From DASYLJ01 sp964432595 (GTDB lineage Bacteria > Desulfobacterota > Binatia > DP-6): a stretch of DNA of 64,000 nucleotides. Below the pieces are notes generated by a model, which had not been told where the DNA came from, made no database searches, and saw nothing but the letters and a program-made list of their open reading frames with translations. Positions 60,600 to 64,000 of the stretch are shown piece by piece. Both the position numbers and the translations under genes were made by a program. The stretch lies in the NCBI GenBank assembly GCA_964432595.1, contig CAYSOF010000011.1, forward strand, positions 1 to 64,000, in the 5' to 3' direction. Each line of letters starts with the position of its first letter. The first letter of the stretch is position 1.

Positions 60600-61374
60600 G
60601 CGCGGCGACGAGGCTCTTCTCCGGCGCGTCCCAGTCCTCGTCCATGAGGCGGGCGATCTCCTTGCCGTCGCGCCGGACGATGCCCGTCGGGAGCGCCGTC
60701 ACGCGCGCCGCGTCGGCCTCGGGATCGGCGGTCTGCCCTTGCGGCACGCCGTGGAACGACACCGTGAGCTTCGCGGGCTTGGCGTCTTCCAGCACGCGCA
60801 CGAGACGCGGGATCACCTGCTCGCAGTGTGAGCACCAGCTGCCGAAGAACACGGTGAGCTCGGCGGGCTCCGTCTCGTCGCGCAGCGCTTTCAGCGCGCC
60901 GGCGTCCGGCGTGTAGGTCGCGGCGTTGCGGCGATAGTCCGGAATCGCCACCACGAGCTCGTCGAGCGTCTTGTTGCCGAGCACCGGCGGGCTCGGCGTG
61001 AGCGCCACGACGACGCCGTCGCGATCGATGACGAGGTTCGGCCCCTCGAAGCGGATCGTCAGCAGATCCTCGACCGGCCCCGCCGTGTCGAAGCGCACGA
61101 TCTGCGGATCCGCCGGATCGGGCGTCACCCGCTTCGGGTCGACGAGCCGTGCGCCGGCGGGTCCCGTCGTCACCAGCACGGGCCGCGGCAGCGCGAAGGT
61201 CGTCACGATGAACTGCCAGGGCGGGAGCACCGATCGGTACACGCGCGCGTTCGGGTCGACGCTGCCGCGCGCCTTCACCTGGAACTGCCCGGTGCTCGCG
61301 AACTGCACGGTGGCCGCGCGCGCCGGCGCGGCGAGCGTCGCGAGCAGCAGGAGGATCGGAACGATGCGCGTCAT
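60562..61374 (-). CDS. Exported thioredoxin-fold protein
   Basis: A 270-residue exported protein. Signal peptide 1-20; a beta-rich N-terminal domain (22-140); then a thioredoxin-like domain with ELTVFFGSWCSHCEQVIPRL (CxxC active site), a long helix and the cis-Pro region ALPTGIVRRDGKEI. It is likely a periplasmic thiol reductase or oxidase. The ATG overlaps the stop of the MauE-like gene (ATGA), so they form a redox pair. Its 3-prime 38 nt overlap the hydrolase remnant. Confidence 0.87.
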   Translation of the reverse strand: MTRIVPILLLLATLAAPARAATVQFASTGQFQVKARGSVDPNARVYRSVLPPWQFIVTTFALPRPVLVTTGPAGARLVDPKRVTPDPADPQIVRFDTAGPVEDLLTIRFEGPNLVIDRDGVVVALTPSPPVLGNKTLDELVVAIPDYRRNAATYTPDAGALKALRDETEPAELTVFFGSWCSHCEQVIPRLVRVLEDAKPAKLTVSFHGVPQGQTADPEADAARVTALPTGIVRRDGKEIARLMDEDWDAPEKSLVAALSGKKPAPSDAR

Positions 61375-62315
61375 GGGAGCTCTCCTCGGGCCATGCTGTC
61401 CAGCGCGGGGTCGGGGGGGAAGCCGGTCCAGGTCTCGACGATCCGGCCGTCGTCGACGAGCGCGCTGCGCGGCAGTGTACGGTAGAGGGTGCGTAGCATT
61501 GCCGCGGGCGCACTGCGAACCTCGAAGGCCGGCCCGGCCGACCACATGAAAGCGGTCGCGAGCGCAGGGTCGTCGTCGGCGACGCCCCAGACGGTGGTGC
61601 CGCCGCCGGGGAGCTTCAGCCGCCCATTCAGCTCGGCGATGCGCACCGCCGCGTCCGGTGCCGCACGATCGAGGAGCAGCACGAGGTGCCGGCCGCTGCG
61701 CAGCTCGGGGACGACCTCGTCGAGCTTCGTCGTCGCGACCGTCGCGCCGGGCGCCAGCGCCGTCGCCTGGTCGTCGAGCGGCAAGGACGGGGCCGCGAGC
61801 GCGAGCGCTCCGCCGGCGACGGTGCCGAGCAGCGCCGGCAGCCAGCGCGTGCGGACGGCCGCGGGACGGCCGAGCCAGGCGATGCCGGACAGGACGACGA
61901 AGACCGCGTCCTCGACGAGCGCCTGCTCGGGGGTCCGCTCGAGCAGCTGGCCGAAGCAGCCGCAGCTGCCCGCCGTCTCGGAGGGATGCGCCATCTGCCA
62001 GGCGACGATGCCGAGGAACGCGACGAACGTCGCGCTCGAAGCCGCGAGGACGACGGGATGGCGCCATCCGGCGAGCAGCGCCGCGCCGAGCCCGCCTTCG
62101 AACGCGATCGTCGCGACCGCCGCCGCATGCGCGAACGACGGCGACAGCGGCACGAGGTCGCCGATCTGCGTCGCGAACAGCGCCGGATCGAGCGCCTTCG
62201 CGTACGCGGCGACGAGCAGGACCAGGCCGAGGAGCCGCGCCGCGACGTCGCCCGCGATCGCGGTCAGGCGGACACCGGCCGGCGGAGAGGTCGCACCGGC
62301 TCGTTGTGGCCGCAT
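61371..62315 (-). CDS. MauE/DoxX-like membrane protein with C-terminal periplasmic-type domain
   Basis: A 314-residue protein. Four helices in residues about 18-175 with the MauE signature SCGCFGQLLERTP (vicinal Cys pair after helix 3) and KALDPALFATQI, followed by a 130-residue soluble domain (TTKLDEVVPELRSGRHLVLL, TVWGVADDDP) that resembles a thioredoxin-like fold without CxxC. MauE passes reducing power across the membrane to periplasmic partners, and the adjacent thioredoxin-like protein is the natural recipient. Confidence 0.82.
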   Translation of the reverse strand: MRPQRAGATSPPAGVRLTAIAGDVAARLLGLVLLVAAYAKALDPALFATQIGDLVPLSPSFAHAAAVATIAFEGGLGAALLAGWRHPVVLAASSATFVAFLGIVAWQMAHPSETAGSCGCFGQLLERTPEQALVEDAVFVVLSGIAWLGRPAAVRTRWLPALLGTVAGGALALAAPSLPLDDQATALAPGATVATTKLDEVVPELRSGRHLVLLLDRAAPDAAVRIAELNGRLKLPGGGTTVWGVADDDPALATAFMWSAGPAFEVRSAPAAMLRTLYRTLPRSALVDDGRIVETWTGFPPDPALDSMARGELP

Positions 62316-62327
62316 CCCCCGACGCCG

Positions 62328-62957
62328 TCAACGCGACGCCGGATCCTCGAGCCCGAGCACGCCGACGGCGAACTGCGTGAGCACGTCCACGACCGTCTCG
62401 CGGTCGGTGTAACGCCCCTCGAGGTAGCCGCGGGCCAGGCATTCGGTCTGGGCGATCATCGCGTCGGCGATCATCGCCAGGCGCTCGCGCGCCGCCGGCG
62501 TGTCCGTCGCGAGGCCGAGGCGCGCGAAGTCCTCGACCATGTCGGCGACCACGTCGGCGCGCAGCTGGAGCGCCATCGACCCGAAGGGCGAGTTCGGCTC
62601 GTACTGCTCGCGCAAGAACGCGTGCAGCAGCCCGGGGTGCTGCGTCCAGGTGTCGACCGAGATGCGGAACGTCTCGCGGACGGCCTCGACGCCCTGCCCC
62701 TCGAGCACGCGCAGCCGCGCCTCGCGGAGCTTCACCCGCAGCGCGCCGATCTGCTCGGTGCCGAGCGTCCGCAGCAGCTCGTCCTTGTCGCGGAAGTGGA
62801 CGTAGAAGGTGGGCTGCGCCACCCCCGCCGCGCGCGCCACGGCGCTCACCGACAGCCCGCCGTATCCGGATTCCGCCAGGATCCGCGCGCCTGCCTCGAG
62901 CAGACGGGTGCGGGTGATCGTCTTCGACTCCCCGCGGGTCAGGGTACGTTGCGGCAC
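62328..62957 (-). CDS. TetR family transcriptional regulator
   Basis: A 209-residue regulator. The HTH spans about residues 15-60 (TRTRLLEAGARILAESGYGG, then AVARAAGVAQPTFYVHFRDK, with the typical F-Y-HF-K). The helical C-terminal ligand domain includes FGSMALQLRADVVADMVEDF. The GTG at 62957 is used because it starts just before the HTH. The gene is divergent from a flavin monooxygenase with two matching inverted repeats between them, so it likely represses both. Confidence 0.9.
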   Translation of the reverse strand: MPQRTLTRGESKTITRTRLLEAGARILAESGYGGLSVSAVARAAGVAQPTFYVHFRDKDELLRTLGTEQIGALRVKLREARLRVLEGQGVEAVRETFRISVDTWTQHPGLLHAFLREQYEPNSPFGSMALQLRADVVADMVEDFARLGLATDTPAARERLAMIADAMIAQTECLARGYLEGRYTDRETVVDVLTQFAVGVLGLEDPASR

Positions 62958-62961
62958 ACAC

Positions 62962-62981
62962 GACCGATAGCCGAATCGGCA
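62962..62981. promoter_or_regulatory. Second TetR operator candidate, next to the regulator start
   Basis: GACCGATA-GCCG-AATCGGCA has the same half-site sequence and 4-nt centre as the operator at 63026, and begins 5 nt before the TetR start codon. This suits autoregulation. Confidence 0.6.
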
Positions 62982-63011
62982 ACCGTTTCCAAGCTGCGTA
63001 TCACGTAGCCG

Positions 63012-63040
63012 TTGACAGGGTTTTTCGCCGATAATAGTAT
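63012..63040 (+). promoter_or_regulatory. Promoter of the flavin monooxygenase gene
   Basis: TTGACA (63012-63017) and TAGTAT (63035-63040) with a 17-nt spacer that includes a T-run; the -10 lies inside the palindrome at 63026. The Shine-Dalgarno TGGAGG follows, 5 nt before ATG 63061. Confidence 0.7.
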
Positions 63041-63045
63041 CGGCG
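63026..63045. promoter_or_regulatory. TetR operator overlapping the monooxygenase -10
   Basis: A perfect 8+8 inverted repeat, CGCCGATA-ATAG-TATCGGCG, covers the -10 hexamer, an arrangement typical of TetR repression by occlusion of RNA polymerase. Confidence 0.75.
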
Positions 63046-63060
63046 GCGACTGGAGGTCGC

Positions 63061-64000
63061 ATGGCTGAGTTTCCGATCGTGATCGTCGGCACCGGGTTCT
63101 CGGGCATCGCCATGGGCGTGTACCTGAAGCGCGCCGGCATCGACTCCTTCACCATCCTGGAAAAGGCCGACGACGTCGGCGGCACCTGGCGCGAGAACAC
63201 GTATCCCGGCGCCGCCTGCGACGTGCCGTCCCACCTCTACTGCTTCTCCTTCGAGCCCAAGCCCGACTGGTCGCGCTCGTTCTCGCCGCAGCAGGAGATC
63301 CACGCCTACCTCCGGCACTGCGTCGACAAGTACGGCCTGCGTCCGCACCTCCGCTTCTCCAGCACGGTCGAAGGCGCCGAGTTCGACGAGCCGACCGGCA
63401 CCTGGACGGTCCGCATCGCAGGCCGCGAGCCGATGCGGGCGCGGGCGCTGGTGCTCGGCAACGGCGCACTGCACGTCCCGTCGCTGCCCGACATCCCCGG
63501 GCTCGACGAGTTCCGCGGCACGCTGTTCCACTCCGCCGCCTGGAACCACGACGCCGATCTCGCGGGGAAGCGCGTCGCCGTGGTCGGCACGGGCGCCAGC
63601 GCGATCCAGTTCGTCCCCGAGATCGCCCCGACGACCGGCCGCCTCCACGTCTTCCAGCGCACGCCGCCCTGGATCCTCCCGAAGCCCGATCGCCGCATGC
63701 GCCGCTGGGAGCAGGCGCTGTTCCGGCTCGCGCGCCCGCTGCACTGGCTGCACCGCGCGTGGATCTACTGGACGCTCGAGCTGCGGGCGATCGGCTTCGT
63801 CGTGAACCCGAAGCTGATGACGCTGCTGCAGCGGCTCGCGCGGAAGTTCATCGCCGACAGCGTCGCCGATCCGGCGCTACGCACGAAGGTCACGCCCGAC
63901 TACACGATGGGGTGCAAGCGCATCCTGCTCTCCAACGACTGGTACCCCGCGTTGCAGCGCGAGAACGTGGAGCTCGTCACCGACGGCATCGAGCGCATCA
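63061..64000 (+). CDS. Flavin-containing Baeyer-Villiger monooxygenase (partial, runs off the window)
   Basis: The first 313 codons of an NADPH- and FAD-dependent monooxygenase. FAD motif IVGTGFSG (8-15), DVGGTWRENTYPGAACDVPS (38-57), second Rossmann VVGTGASAIQ near 175, and the Baeyer-Villiger fingerprint FxGxxxHxxxW at 151-161 (FRGTLFHSAAW) are all present. Such enzymes oxidise ketones to esters or lactones, or N/S-oxygenate. The promoter carries an operator for the divergent TetR protein, so expression is probably substrate-induced. The C-terminal part lies beyond base 64000. Confidence 0.93.
   Translation, partial: MAEFPIVIVGTGFSGIAMGVYLKRAGIDSFTILEKADDVGGTWRENTYPGAACDVPSHLYCFSFEPKPDWSRSFSPQQEIHAYLRHCVDKYGLRPHLRFSSTVEGAEFDEPTGTWTVRIAGREPMRARALVLGNGALHVPSLPDIPGLDEFRGTLFHSAAWNHDADLAGKRVAVVGTGASAIQFVPEIAPTTGRLHVFQRTPPWILPKPDRRMRRWEQALFRLARPLHWLHRAWIYWTLELRAIGFVVNPKLMTLLQRLARKFIADSVADPALRTKVTPDYTMGCKRILLSNDWYPALQRENVELVTDGIERI

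Overview
The window is GC-rich (about 70 percent by eye) and densely coded on both strands. The content suggests an aerobic Gram-negative bacterium of the Deltaproteobacteria/Binatota type. Supporting signs are many Sec-exported and lipobox proteins, a Cys-rich repeat protein of the myxobacterial kind, a caa3-type oxidase, multiheme cytochromes, and P450, phytanoyl-dioxygenase and Baeyer-Villiger genes typical of soil and hydrocarbon-associated lineages. The taxonomic placement is inference. I saw no rRNA, tRNA, CRISPR array, transposase or prophage gene.

Layout. 0.1-11.2 kb: a secreted beta-solenoid/Cys-repeat protein, a lipoprotein, a D-aminoacylase-like amidohydrolase, divergent P450 and PhyH genes, a Ca-binding micro-protein, a conserved unknown gene with a catalytically degraded serine-hydrolase homologue, and a small lipoprotein. 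11.3-30.5 kb: seventeen co-directional minus-strand genes, most with 1-8 nt overlaps. They encode caa3 oxidase subunits II-I-III, a membrane protein, a diheme cytochrome lipoprotein, Rieske, a cytochrome b-cytochrome c fusion, a CtaG-CcoG-like fusion and a FixH-like protein. These run directly into phosphoketolase, and after a hairpin-rich gap into gnd-zwf-rpiA-pgl-tal-pgi-rpe. The cluster joins NAD(P)H and acetyl-phosphate production from sugar phosphates to a bc/caa3 electron-transport chain.

30.5-38.2 kb: a GFA-type Zn protein, YhbY, ethanolamine ammonia-lyase EutBC, a hemolysin III-type membrane protein, an HTH regulator with polyphosphate kinase, and a PLP lyase resembling sphingosine-phosphate lyase. 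38-53 kb: a secretome island. It holds a monoheme and a pentaheme cytochrome sharing a Cys-rich C-terminal domain, a beta-helix protein, a possible caspase-like exported protein, a small protein with a zinc-binding N-terminus and a histone-like C-terminus, a DUF4394 protein, a hybrid histidine kinase and an exported alpha/beta hydrolase. 53-64 kb: GST, an S15/CocE hydrolase, Lnt, an ankyrin lipoprotein with an apparent CTG start, a Notum/pectin-acetylesterase-like protein, a membrane-anchored unknown, a truncated hydrolase remnant, a thioredoxin/MauE-like pair, and a TetR gene divergent from a Baeyer-Villiger monooxygenase that runs off the window.

Regulatory style. Genes within operons are coupled by ATGA, GTGA or TGATG junctions. 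Several solitary genes appear leaderless or nearly so, with -10-like hexamers 6-10 nt before ATG. Gene ends are often marked by long GC-rich hairpins without U-tracts; several share a GACATGGTC-type apex. Convergent neighbours often overlap at their 3-prime ends. All functional calls come from reading motifs in the sequence; no database search was run.
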